Source: Clostridiales bacterium mt11 (GTDB lineage Bacteria; Bacillota; Clostridia; Tissierellales; Tepidimicrobiaceae). From it: a stretch of DNA of 64,000 nt. The DNA lies in assembly GCA_001282665.1 (NCBI GenBank), contig LN874946.1, positions 647,717 to 711,716 on the forward strand. Direction: 5' to 3'. This document shows positions 54,306 to 62,653 of the stretch, one piece after another (the first letter of the stretch is position 1; each line of letters begins with the position of its first letter). The notes below the pieces were generated by a model, which was not told the DNA's origin, searched no databases, and was given only the letters and a program-made list of their open reading frames with translations. A program made the translations under genes and the position numbers.

Positions 54306-55145
54306 TTATTTAAAATCTGGAAACCTTTCTACAAATATTTCATTAGCCTTCAATAAGTTCTGATAATACTCTTCATATGAAGGAGATAATCTCTTCATAG
54401 CGAGAATAAATACATCATAATAGCCACTGGTTTTTCCAAATGATTTCATAACCTCCATTAGCTGTCCATATAAAGACTGATATTCTTTAGATTCCTTAAA
54501 CTCCTGATATTATTCAATCATCTCTGAATAATCCTCTAAAAACTTTTCTGGATTTTCAATGCTTTCTTGTTTTCTATCCCCTACTTCCGCCATTCTATCA
54601 TCTGTCCAAAAATCCATTGTTTTTTCTAGTTGACTCATAATCTCATCTGAAACCTTAGGTGGTTCAACTTCATCTAAAAAATTTATAATCATTTTATAAG
54701 CTTTCTCTTGTTCTTCTGTTTTTATTGGATCTTCTAAAAATCTGCCATAAAATTCTGGAAAGGCTTCTAAAAGCCTTTGTTTTATGGATTTTTTCTTATT
54801 TAATTCCATAATTTCCATATTGATTTTTTTAATATCTTTACCATCTGAAAATTCTTCTAATAGTTGTATTTGTTTTTTAGATAATTCATTTTCTAATTGC
54901 TTTTGGATTATACATTTTCTTAAACTTTCTTTAGAAAATTTAGAATCTAAAAGTCCTTTAATCTCATGTACCGATAGCCCTAATGACCTAAATACACTTA
55001 CTTGTTTTAATCTTTGGATTTCATATTCATTAAACTCTCGATATCCACTTTCATCAATCTTGGGATTGATGATTCTCTTTTGTTGATAATAGTCAACGGC
55101 TTTCTTAGTTAATCAAGTTATCTTACACACTTCATTGATTTTCAT
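54306..55145 (-). pseudogene. MerR/TipA-type regulator with two in-frame stop codons
   Basis: A 280-codon frame reads as a MerR-family activator: MKINEVCKIT, then TGA at codon 11, then LTKKAVDYYQQKRII, the winged helix and a long C-terminal effector domain. A second stop, TAA at codon 212, splits the C-terminus, which continues in frame (YQEFKESKEYQSLYGQLMEV) to the real stop. Both could be single changes (GGA to TGA, CAA to TAA). No frameshift is seen. Its promoter is intact. Recently inactivated gene, or sequencing error. Confidence 0.85.
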
Positions 55146-55165
55146 AATAAGCACCCCCTATATTA

Positions 55166-55196
55166 ACTATAGGATACCCCCTTGGGGACTAGTCAA
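55166..55196 (-). promoter_or_regulatory. MerR-type promoter with 19-bp spacer
   Basis: TTGACT, 19 bases, TATAGT. The over-long spacer holds the partial dyad GTCCCC-AA-GGGGGTAT, the hallmark of promoters twisted open by MerR-family proteins. It drives the MerR pseudogene itself, implying former autoactivation. Confidence 0.85.
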
Positions 55197-55228
55197 GATG
55201 AAGATTATATAAGCTTATGTTTAAAATA

Positions 55229-55250
55229 AAAATCCCTATATAGGGATTTT
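55229..55250 (-). terminator. Terminator beyond the nagA remnant
   Basis: 22-bp perfect palindrome AAAATCCCTAT-ATAGGGATTTT followed by TATTTTAAA in the minus direction; likely the old nagA terminator. Confidence 0.75.
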
Positions 55251-55253
55251 CAT

Positions 55254-55466
55254 CTATTTAAAGTCTTTTATTTTGCCTTTAATCATCGCTTTTGATACTT
55301 TTATATCTTCATCAAATATTATTAAATTTGCATCCTTTCCTACTTCTATACTACCTTTTATATTGTCTACTTCAATGGCCTTAGCAGGATTCAATATTGC
55401 CATTCTTACGGCATATTCTAGATTTACTCCTACTATATTTACTATATTGTAAATATTTCATTAGAT
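55254..55466 (-). pseudogene. nagA: C-terminal remnant of N-acetylglucosamine-6-phosphate deacetylase
   Basis: An open stretch without a start, after TGA/TAA stops, encodes GVNLEYAVRMAILNPAKAI, then GSIEVGKDANLIIFDEDIKV and a TAG stop. This is the C-terminal barrel region of NagA-type amidohydrolases; metal-binding parts are gone. Left over from a deletion that joined it to the blaR1-like gene. Confidence 0.8.
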
Positions 55467-55477
55467 CCGATATTATT

Positions 55478-57547
55478 TTATTTTTTAAGATGAAATTCTT
55501 CACCTATATCAAAATGTTTAAGTCCTCCTTCATATACTAGCGTATCTCCCTTTATTCGAAACTTGATTATGACTTCATCACCATCATAACAAATAATCTG
55601 GTCACCTTCTTGTCTATAGCTTCCTATAGGTGCATAGCTATATATATACCCAAGATTAGCATGGTATTGACCTTTTTCATCTAACTCTATACTTCCATAA
55701 TCGGGTATATCCTTTTTATTTTCATAGAGGCCTTTTTTCACTGTATATCCACTTGCAAAATAAGCATCGAAAATTCGATACTTTTTATTACTTGAATCAT
55801 AAACTAGTGAACCTACATCAGAATCCCCAATTATTCTACCATTGAACTTTTGAAACTCAGCTAAACTTTCATCATAGGGAATTCTCCTTAGGCTATTTTC
55901 TCTTAAATTGTATTCAAACATTACATCTTTTTGCTCCAATGGCCATACTCTAGCTATCATTTCACTTTCATTGAAACTTACAATACTGGAGTTTTCATCT
56001 GATACACCACGGCAACCAATGGGTTCTAAATCCAAAGCTCCCACCATCTTATTTGCCTTTAAATCATAGATAAATAGGCCAAAATACCCATGAAATACTA
56101 CATAATTTTCTGAATCATAGTCTAAAACTACTTCAGCACCTATATTGGTATCAGGGGTAATCTCAGGTTTTCTTTTAAATTCATCCATATTAATAACCCC
56201 AGCCATCTGACTCCTTAAATCCGTACGTTCTCCCGTTATAGGACGATTGCTAATATCCACAACTTCAATTTTTTCTATTACATTATTTAAGGCTTCTACC
56301 CCTTCACTTTCTATTCTATATATAGAATTATAGGGAATCTCTATATATTTCTCTCCATCTCTATCATAAATACTATGTCGAGCAGCTCCATCATCTTTGA
56401 AGAAGTATTGAACTATAGTATATTTTTCAATATTGGGAAAATCAGAAATGCTATAATCTTTAGTTTTTCTAGATTTAGCAATGGCTTTCTCAAAGTTCTC
56501 CATAATATCTTTATCCACCAAAGATATTTCACTAACAGGATTTCCATCTACTACATCTGTCAGTACAATCTTTTCCAAATCGTCAATAGAAGGTGTTTTA
56601 TAATGTTCTTTTTTCATATTTGGTGAAGACAAAAGTCCTACAACAATCATCATTACTATTATACATATAAAGAATATAGGGAAAGTACCCCACTTACGAT
56701 AATTAAGGATATTCTCAATTCTTTTTCTAGGATTTGCATCTCCAAAGGAAATAATAGCACCATTTATAATTTTTTTAGATTCCGATAAAGTCAATATGGA
56801 ATGAGAATATTCTTTTTTGATTTCCGTACCTAATTTTTTTATTACTCTCTCATCACAAGATAATTCAATATCACCACTAAGAAGAATAAAAGATAACCAT
56901 ACTAATGGATTAAACCAATGGATTATCAATGCTATATATGCTATAAATTTTACAATATGATCTCCTCTATTAATATGGGTCTTTTCATGGAGAATTATTG
57001 CTTCCATTCCTACCTCGGGAAGTTCCTTTGGTAAATAAATCTTAGGTCTTATAATCCCTAAAACAAATGGGGAATTTACATTTTCAGATCTATAGATATT
57101 ATCATTTAGATGTATACTACTCTGTAAATCTTTCTTTAATCTAAAATACTTAACCAAACTATAGATAATCATAATGGCCATACCTATTATCCATATATAA
57201 GATGCAATGCTAATATGTAACTGAAGTGGATTCATACTAGCTCTTAGTTCTGGTTCCGGAAGTTTATTATTTACTACTCTATCCAAATATTTTGAATTGG
57301 AATAAATAGCCGGTAGTTCTTCATAAGCTATATCCTTCGGGATAACATCTGAGTTTATCACCCTTAGGCTAAAACTTGCATTTAGATTAATGCTTACAAA
57401 TAAGCTTATAAACACTGGAAACCACAGAACATAGGAAAATATTTTAGGTGCTTTTCTTAAAAAGAATCTTATCACCAATATAAATAAGATAATATATGAA
57501 GATACTAAACTCAAGTTGAGTATATGAATAAAAAACCTTGCCATCAT
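55478..57547 (-). CDS. BlaR1/MecR1-like M56 metallopeptidase sensor
   Basis: 689 residues. Four membrane helices in the first third and the zinc motif HEKTH at 187-191, then a further helix near 290 and an external domain of about 370 residues. That domain lacks penicillin-binding SxxK/SxN/KTG motifs, so the ligand is probably not a beta-lactam. Such proteases cleave the BlaI-type repressor when triggered. ATG overlaps the blaI stop (ATGA), so the pair is coupled. Confidence 0.9.
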   Translation of the reverse strand: MMARFFIHILNLSLVSSYIILFILVIRFFLRKAPKIFSYVLWFPVFISLFVSINLNASFSLRVINSDVIPKDIAYEELPAIYSNSKYLDRVVNNKLPEPELRASMNPLQLHISIASYIWIIGMAIMIIYSLVKYFRLKKDLQSSIHLNDNIYRSENVNSPFVLGIIRPKIYLPKELPEVGMEAIILHEKTHINRGDHIVKFIAYIALIIHWFNPLVWLSFILLSGDIELSCDERVIKKLGTEIKKEYSHSILTLSESKKIINGAIISFGDANPRKRIENILNYRKWGTFPIFFICIIVMMIVVGLLSSPNMKKEHYKTPSIDDLEKIVLTDVVDGNPVSEISLVDKDIMENFEKAIAKSRKTKDYSISDFPNIEKYTIVQYFFKDDGAARHSIYDRDGEKYIEIPYNSIYRIESEGVEALNNVIEKIEVVDISNRPITGERTDLRSQMAGVINMDEFKRKPEITPDTNIGAEVVLDYDSENYVVFHGYFGLFIYDLKANKMVGALDLEPIGCRGVSDENSSIVSFNESEMIARVWPLEQKDVMFEYNLRENSLRRIPYDESLAEFQKFNGRIIGDSDVGSLVYDSSNKKYRIFDAYFASGYTVKKGLYENKKDIPDYGSIELDEKGQYHANLGYIYSYAPIGSYRQEGDQIICYDGDEVIIKFRIKGDTLVYEGGLKHFDIGEEFHLKK

Positions 57548-57909
57548 TCTTCCTCCTCATAATTATCAATTAATCGTCTCAAAGAAAGCACCTCTTCTTC
57601 TGTTAACTTTTTCTTTCTACTAAAAGCAGAAAGGAATGCTGGCAATGATCCACTGAATGTATCCTCTACAAATTCAACGCTTTTATGAGCAAAATATTCC
57701 TTTTTGCTTATAAGAGAGGTCACAATGGTATCTTTATTTTGAAGTATTCCTCGATTACATAACTTTTTCAACACCGTGTAAGTAGTGCTTTTCTTCCAGC
57801 TTAACTCCTCCTCAGCTAAAACTACCAAATCGCTAGATTTTATAGGTTCATTTGCCCATACTATTTCTGTAAATCTCATTTCCTGTTCTGCTAAACGATA
57901 ATCTTTCAT
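57544..57909 (-). CDS. BlaI/MecI-type transcriptional repressor
   Basis: 121 residues, winged helix: TEIVWANEPIKSSDLVV, KKSTTYTVLKKLCNRGIL near 40-57 and a dimer tail. BlaI proteins bind palindromic boxes until cleaved by the partner M56 protease. Two fitting boxes lie in its own promoter. GAGGTG site before the ATG. No beta-lactamase gene is close; the visible target is the pair itself. Confidence 0.92.
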   Translation of the reverse strand: MKDYRLAEQEMRFTEIVWANEPIKSSDLVVLAEEELSWKKSTTYTVLKKLCNRGILQNKDTIVTSLISKKEYFAHKSVEFVEDTFSGSLPAFLSAFSRKKKLTEEEVLSLRRLIDNYEEEE

Positions 57910-57927
57910 ACTAACACCTCATTCCTG

Positions 57928-57944
57928 GTCTACTCTCAATAGAC
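57928..57944. promoter_or_regulatory. BlaI-type operator box 2
   Basis: Minus-strand reading GTCTATTGAGAGTAGAC, an imperfect dyad. It shares GTCTATTGA and TAGAC with box 1, and lies between the promoter and blaI start. Confidence 0.7.
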
Positions 57945-57952
57945 TTTTCTTC

Positions 57953-57981
57953 AGTCTATCATCAATAGACCACGCTGTCAA
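57953..57981 (-). promoter_or_regulatory. Promoter of the blaI-blaR1 pair
   Basis: TTGACA, 17 bases, TAGACT. Box 1 overlaps its -10 and spacer, so a bound repressor would block polymerase. Confidence 0.8.
57954..57970. promoter_or_regulatory. BlaI-type operator box 1
   Basis: Minus-strand reading GTCTATTGATGATAGAC, a dyad with GTCTAT/ATAGAC arms. Centre is 26 bases from box 2. Confidence 0.75.
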
Positions 57982-58027
57982 TAGCCTTTATCCACCATTA
58001 AGTGGAACCTCAAAAGAGTTCTAATGG

Positions 58028-59020
58028 TTAACTTATATAAATACTCATGGCCTTTTTAACTGATTCAACCATTTCATTTCCTACTTTATTTGCTCTTTCA
58101 CTGCCATTAACTATAATATCACCTACTTCTCCCAGATGTTCTTCGTAATAGGCACGTCTTTCTCTAAAAGGTTCTAGAATCAAATTTATCCTTTTTGATA
58201 AAAGCTCCTTACAAGCTACACAACCGATATTAGCATTTCTGCACATTTCACAAATATTTTCATATTCATCACGACTAAATGCCTGATGATATTTACTTAC
58301 TGTACATATATCTGGATTACCTTTATCTTTTATGCTTATTCTATTTTTGTCAGTAATTGCTGATTTTACCTTTATATTAACCTCTTCAACGGTATCAGAC
58401 AAATAAATTGCATTGCCAAGACTTTTACCCATTTTAGAATTTCCATCTAAACCAATAAGTCGAGGAGTATTGCTAATTAAAGCTTGTGGTTCTTTTATGA
58501 TAACTTTTCCTTTTCCATATAAATCATTAAATCGTCTTACAATTTTTCTTCCCTGTTCTATGTGAGGAAGCTGATCTTCTCCAACTGGAACTAAATCGGC
58601 ATTACAGAATGTAATATCAGCTGTTTGACTAACAGGATAACCTAGAAATCCATAACTTAAATCATCATACCCATATTGCTTTGCTTCCGTTTTTATAGTT
58701 GGATTATGGCGTAATGAATTTACTGAAACAAGCATCGAATAGAATACTGTAAGCTCCGCAATTGCATTGATTTTAGATTGTAAAAACATAGTTATCTTAT
58801 TAGGATCTAATCCTACTGACAAATTATCAATTGCAACATCGTAAATGCTCTTTCTTATCAATTCTGGTCGTTCAAAATGGGTTGTTAATGCCTGTACATC
58901 TGCTAATATTATGAAAGTATCATATTCATCTTGTAACTTTACCCTATTTTGAAGACTTCCTGCATAATGTCCTAAGTGTAACTTCCCCGTTGTTCTATCC
59001 CCTGTTAGAATTCGGTTCAT
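58028..59020 (-). CDS. trpS: Tryptophanyl-tRNA synthetase
   Basis: 330 residues. Class I enzyme: GKLHLGHYAGS near 12-22 (HIGH box, as HLGH) and KMGKSLGN near 195-202 (KMSKS box). CMLVSVNSL-like block and PVGEDQLPHIE near 147 are typical. No T-box leader is visible in the 69-base upstream gap. AGGAGG site. The sequence differs in neighbour context from the core block and may have been acquired. Confidence 0.95.
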   Translation of the reverse strand: MNRILTGDRTTGKLHLGHYAGSLQNRVKLQDEYDTFIILADVQALTTHFERPELIRKSIYDVAIDNLSVGLDPNKITMFLQSKINAIAELTVFYSMLVSVNSLRHNPTIKTEAKQYGYDDLSYGFLGYPVSQTADITFCNADLVPVGEDQLPHIEQGRKIVRRFNDLYGKGKVIIKEPQALISNTPRLIGLDGNSKMGKSLGNAIYLSDTVEEVNIKVKSAITDKNRISIKDKGNPDICTVSKYHQAFSRDEYENICEMCRNANIGCVACKELLSKRINLILEPFRERRAYYEEHLGEVGDIIVNGSERANKVGNEMVESVKKAMSIYIS

Positions 59021-59089
59021 TCCTTATACCTCCTATGAAAATTTATTTTAAAATAGGTATCGCTAATCATCTGTCATAAAACCATCTCT

Positions 59090-59293
59090 TTAAAATAACA
59101 TATAGACAACGAGATATATATTCTGCCACAATTCGTGATAAATTGGAGAACAGATATCTCCTAATATATAAGTATCACCTATCTTAAGGTAATTTCCTCG
59201 ACATTTACTTTCTAAAATATTTTTTACATATTCAATTTCAGGATAATTCGGTAAAAGTATATAATACACATTTATCCTATATACCTTATGCAA
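59090..59293 (-). CDS. Short uncharacterised frame
   Basis: 67 codons, TTG or internal GTG start without strong ribosome site. The product VYYILLPNYPEIEYVKNILE... has no family I recognise. May be a real small protein or a degraded gene between trpS and the HAD gene. Confidence 0.25.
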   Translation of the reverse strand: MHKVYRINVYYILLPNYPEIEYVKNILESKCRGNYLKIGDTYILGDICSPIYHELWQNIYLVVYMLF

Positions 59294-59329
59294 ATATCAT
59301 ATTATCTAATATTAAAACCAAGATTTGAA

Positions 59330-60055
59330 TTACAACAAATCTATCAATTCTCTCAATTTAAATATTTCATTATCAGGCTTAATGTCAGTATCATTCAAAG
59401 TAAGATTCTTATTGAACCATATTCCAGTTAAACCTAATCTTTGTGCTGGATCAATATCATTTTGAAGATTATCCCCTACCATTATGGCATCCTTTGGATT
59501 AACTTTCATCCTATCAATCGCAATTTCAAATAATTGTTTTTTGGGCTTGCATATTTTTAAATAGTAACTAAATGTAAATATATCTATAAACTTATCTAGT
59601 TCAACTTTCTTAAAACAATTAATCATGACCTCATCATAAAGTCTTGAATTTGAAATAACGCCAATCCTATATCCTTTCTGTTTGATATTTTCTAATGTTT
59701 GATGAATATTTTCCTCAATCCAAATGTTATTTCTGTATTCTGTATAAAAAGCATCTAGTGCTTCTATACACATATCTAAATCTAGTTCTACATCATATTT
59801 TTTTAAGAAACCATTTAAATAGTTTTCTACTGCATATTCTGTATTATTAATTTTTCTTAAAGTCATGGTCTCTTGCCATACATCAAAAAAATGTTCTTTT
59901 ACATCCTCAAACTCAATTTGACAATTATATTGCTTAAGAAAATTTGTAAGATAGTTTATTCCGATAATATCTTTTTCCTCGTCAGTTTGCCCAAAATGAA
60001 AATGTAATAATGTATTACCCATATCAAAAAAAATTACTTTTGAATTCTTTGCCAT
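59330..60055 (-). CDS. HAD-family hydrolase
   Basis: 241 residues. Motif I FFDMGNTLLHF with the nucleophile Asp near 11, motif II ISNSR near 117, Lys in KICKPKKQLF near 158, and motif IV GDNLQNDIDPAQRLG near 184. A cap domain of alpha helices sits between motifs I and II, subfamily I. Probably a small-molecule phosphatase; substrate cannot be told. ATG at 60055 with GGAGG. Confidence 0.88.
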   Translation of the reverse strand: MAKNSKVIFFDMGNTLLHFHFGQTDEEKDIIGINYLTNFLKQYNCQIEFEDVKEHFFDVWQETMTLRKINNTEYAVENYLNGFLKKYDVELDLDMCIEALDAFYTEYRNNIWIEENIHQTLENIKQKGYRIGVISNSRLYDEVMINCFKKVELDKFIDIFTFSYYLKICKPKKQLFEIAIDRMKVNPKDAIMVGDNLQNDIDPAQRLGLTGIWFNKNLTLNDTDIKPDNEIFKLRELIDLL

Positions 60056-60114
60056 TTTCTCCTCCAAACATCATTTTATAGCATGTCTGCCATTTCATTA
60101 TAGCTTAAGTACTG

Positions 60115-60354
60115 CTAATTAATTAATTCATTTCTTATTCTTTTAAAAACTCTTTTTAATCTCTCCCTAGTACTATTAAATAAAATATCATCTTTATCTA
60201 TTAACTCCTCTTCGCCATAAAAATGATTTTCTATATAAGTAGTATATCTCAATTCAACTTGTACAGCCTCCACACCATCTATTTTAGACGTTAATACATC
60301 TAAAGCCTCTAACAGGAGTAAATTTCTGTTTAAATATACTCTGAAATTGATAAC
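60115..60354 (-). pseudogene. Gene remnant without a start
   Basis: A 79-codon open stretch begins directly after a TAG and ends at TAG. It encodes ALDVLTSKIDGVEAVQVELR, then YTTYIENHFYGEEELIDKD and RLKRVFKRIRNELIN: coherent protein-like sequence but no start codon or ribosome site near the front. Looks like a C-terminal fragment; parent family not recognised. Confidence 0.5.
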
Positions 60355-60355
60355 C

Positions 60356-60555
60356 TAAATTGTCTATAGTACAATATTATTGCTAAAAACAAAGTCCTAA
60401 TGTAAAAAAATTGTATCAATTAAATGTCCAATATGCAACAATAAAGATAAATATGATTATTAAAAATAATTTTAAGTAGACTCGCTGCCCTCTTCATATC
60501 ATTACTACTTGGCTTTATCTTTACTTTTAAAAAATTCACTTCCGTTATTAGACAA
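60356..60555. other. Intergenic stretch without visible genes
   Basis: About 200 A/T-rich bases between the remnant and the speD terminator. No ribosome site linked to a frame was seen. Confidence 0.4.
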
Positions 60556-60600
60556 TAAAAATCTGTAGAGCCTCTCATATATTAGGCCTACAGATTTTTT
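60556..60600 (-). terminator. Terminator after speD
   Basis: AAAAATCTGTAG.../CTACAGATTTTTT long stem with an inner AGGC/GCCT pairing and A/T loop; U-run TTTTTATT in the minus direction. Confidence 0.87.
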
Positions 60601-60611
60601 AAGCTTGAAAT

Positions 60612-61001
60612 TTATAAAGAACATTTGCTATCTACTAAAAGTCTATCTACAATCCCTCTTGATATATATATTAAATCACACCTTTCTGACTTTAGTCTTT
60701 CCTCTAATAATTTAAAGGCATTCCAAGGTTTTATTGTATTCCCACAAGTAAATAAATCTACAGCTGCATATCCATATTCTGGCCAAGTATGAATAGTTAA
60801 ATGTGATTCTTCAATAACGATAACCCCGCTAACTCCCCAAGGATTAAATGTATGAAATACACTCTCTACTATTGTAGCTTTAGCTACCTCAGCAGCTTCT
60901 ATCATATATTTCTCTATTAGGGATGTATTTTTTAATATTTTACTGTCACAATCATAGTACTCAATTAAAAGATGTTTTCCTAATTGTTTTTGTTTAATCA
61001 T
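60612..61001 (-). CDS. speD: S-adenosylmethionine decarboxylase proenzyme (SpeD)
   Basis: 129 residues, bacterial class 1B. Makes decarboxylated SAM, the aminopropyl donor. Self-cleavage between Glu65 and Ser66 (ESHLTIHTWPE) gives the pyruvoyl group; His71 and Cys86 keep the +5 and +20 spacing from Ser66 found in Thermotoga SpeD. GAGGAG site. 32 bases after bpsA, so donor and acceptor enzyme are made together; no speE is present. Confidence 0.96.
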   Translation of the reverse strand: MIKQKQLGKHLLIEYYDCDSKILKNTSLIEKYMIEAAEVAKATIVESVFHTFNPWGVSGVIVIEESHLTIHTWPEYGYAAVDLFTCGNTIKPWNAFKLLEERLKSERCDLIYISRGIVDRLLVDSKCSL

Positions 61002-61033
61002 GATTTCTCCTCTTCACCTATATTTTATATTAA

Positions 61034-62203
61034 CTAGTTCATATTTTTTCTTTGAATCAAATCAAATACTTGACCATTACATTTATAGCATCCCTTTGAT
61101 TTCAATGTTTCTATATTATTAAACTTTTCAAAACCACCTACCTTTATAATTTCACCACATCCCTTACATCTATAAGAACGTACTGTTTTTTTAATCTCTC
61201 CAGTATATAAAGCTTCTTTATAAAATTGCTGTATTAGCGATTCAGTTATATTGGTAGTCTTAAGAACCATCATTTGTCCTGTATTTCCGATTATGCTAGC
61301 CCCTTCATAGGTGTTAAACCTAGGTATTACCTCAGAAACTGTAAGTCCCATGCTTAGAATATATTTTTGCATAGTTAATTGAAAATCTGGAGACTTATGA
61401 GCATAGGAAAAATAAATATTAAGTCCACTATCGTCTTTTAAAGCTTCAATCCCTCTTGAAAGAAAAAGGTTCATTCCTTCAATGGTATAGGGCGGATCTG
61501 TAAAAAAACAATCAAATTTATTTTTAAAATCATTGGCTAATGGTTTTCTAAAGTCTACAGCCGCACATTTAATTTGAAAAGATTCTTTCGTAGATATATT
61601 ACTTATATAGTCTATAATTCTTTTGTCAATATCCATTACAGTAATCTTAGTAGTATGGTGAATAGTATTATCAAAAAGTTTTTTAAGTAAAAACCCTAAG
61701 GCTATACTTACTAAATCATCATCTCCTAAACACAAAATCTTCTTTCCTACCAAGTTATGATTTTTAAGACACAATATTGCTCTTTTTAAAGATGTATCCA
61801 TGCTGGATTTGGACTGATCTACAGTCACATCTACCTGAGGTCTATTGTCAAATATCTCCTGTAGTTCTTCTTTTATCTCAATAATTTCTCTATGTTGCTT
61901 CCAAGGTTCCATCAATAATTTCATATATAAATCTTTGTCTATATTTTCAAACCCTAATTGTTGTTCTACAAAGCATCTCCCCTCTACTGTAAGCCTTGTT
62001 CCCTTATCTTGTATAACTAACCCTTTTTTAATGAATTCTTTCTTTATAGCTGCAACTATAGGAATAGGTAGAAGATTCTCCCTTGCTAATTCCTTAGTAG
62101 AAATTCCTTCTTTAAAGTATATTGATATTAATATATTTTCTATGGCTTTCTTGCCTTCTTCTATATTTACATTTTTGTTTATCTTCTCTATATAATTAAG
62201 CAT
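61034..62203 (-). CDS. bpsA: Branched-chain polyamine synthase BpsA-like, with C-terminal zinc ribbon
   Basis: 389 residues. N-terminal winged-helix part (1-90), then the aminopropyltransferase fold with GDDD at 160-163 and DPPYT at 236-240, the two BpsA catalytic motifs. BpsA adds aminopropyl groups to spermidine nitrogen to give branched pentamines in thermophiles. The tail carries CKGC (346-349) and CYKC (372-375 region), a zinc ribbon. Product here could also be another aminopropyl polyamine. GGAGG site before the ATG; operon with speD. Confidence 0.9.
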   Translation of the reverse strand: MLNYIEKINKNVNIEEGKKAIENILISIYFKEGISTKELARENLLPIPIVAAIKKEFIKKGLVIQDKGTRLTVEGRCFVEQQLGFENIDKDLYMKLLMEPWKQHREIIEIKEELQEIFDNRPQVDVTVDQSKSSMDTSLKRAILCLKNHNLVGKKILCLGDDDLVSIALGFLLKKLFDNTIHHTTKITVMDIDKRIIDYISNISTKESFQIKCAAVDFRKPLANDFKNKFDCFFTDPPYTIEGMNLFLSRGIEALKDDSGLNIYFSYAHKSPDFQLTMQKYILSMGLTVSEVIPRFNTYEGASIIGNTGQMMVLKTTNITESLIQQFYKEALYTGEIKKTVRSYRCKGCGEIIKVGGFEKFNNIETLKSKGCYKCNGQVFDLIQRKNMN

Positions 62204-62263
62204 TGTTTATTATCCTCCATGTTTATAATTTTGATTTTATTTAAAGGTAAAAAGAAACATGGA

Positions 62264-62303
62264 CAAAACAAAAAGGTCATAGCAACACGAAGTCACTACA
62301 ACC
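62264..62303 (-). terminator. Intrinsic terminator in the bpsA leader (candidate attenuator)
   Basis: Twelve-bp stem GGTTGTAGTGAC/GTTGCTATGACC (with G-U pairs) and a five-base loop, followed by TTTTTGTTTTG. It lies 60 bases before the bpsA start and 480 bases after the previous gene, so it is placed to control bpsA-speD. Confidence 0.75.
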
Positions 62304-62363
62304 TTCTACCATTTAAATTATATGCAAAACAATACCCCATATTGAAGTTTAAAATAATCCATA

Positions 62364-62369
62364 ATTATA
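62364..62369 (-). promoter_or_regulatory. Possible second -10 box before bpsA
   Basis: TATAAT on the minus strand, between the two leader terminators; no good -35 at the usual distance. Confidence 0.25.
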
Positions 62370-62474
62370 ATATAGAGTATATGATATTTCATATTCGATA
62401 TAAAATACCTAATAAATATAAATCCTTTTAATATATTTTATGGTTTAATGATATCCATGTTCCTAACTTATCCT

Positions 62475-62525
62475 AAAAAAGTCATCAATAAATAAACCTA
62501 CATAGTATAGGTTTAAAGACCTTTT
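62475..62525 (-). terminator. First terminator-like hairpin in the bpsA upstream region
   Basis: Outer stem AAAAGGTC/GACTTTTTT and inner stem AAACCTA/TAGGTTT; the outer 3' arm runs into the U-run. About 100 bases beyond the upstream promoter. Confidence 0.6.
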
Positions 62526-62543
62526 AAGATACAACTATTTAAT

Positions 62544-62576
62544 TTAGTTGATTTCGTTAAAAACAAATTCGGACAT
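62544..62576 (-). CDS. Ten-residue leader peptide candidate
   Basis: ATG five bases after GGGAGAG, product MSEFVFNEIN, then TAA, followed closely by the first terminator hairpin. The layout resembles translation-linked attenuation, but the peptide has no obvious run of one amino acid. Could be chance. Confidence 0.3.
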   Translation of the reverse strand: MSEFVFNEIN

Positions 62577-62624
62577 CAAGTTCTCTCCCTTAAATCTTTC
62601 TCATATTTATTCTTTTATGCGTTT

Positions 62625-62653
62625 ATTGTAACACAAAAAAACATCTATTTCAA
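62625..62653 (-). promoter_or_regulatory. Promoter of the bpsA-speD leader
   Basis: TTGAAA, 17 bases, TACAAT. Transcription would start near 62618, giving a leader of about 415 nt before bpsA. Confidence 0.7.

Noticed and set aside
54306..55145. Selenocysteine or UGA recoding in the MerR gene
   Set aside because: The residue lost is a helix-turn-helix position, a second TAA stop exists, and no other gene here uses internal TGA.
59021..59089. T-box riboswitch before trpS
   Set aside because: The gap is too short and lacks T-box sequence or terminator.
62219..62431. Plus-strand 70-codon frame in the bpsA upstream region
   Set aside because: No ribosome site, biased low-complexity product, and it crosses the leader terminator; a chance frame opposite regulatory DNA.
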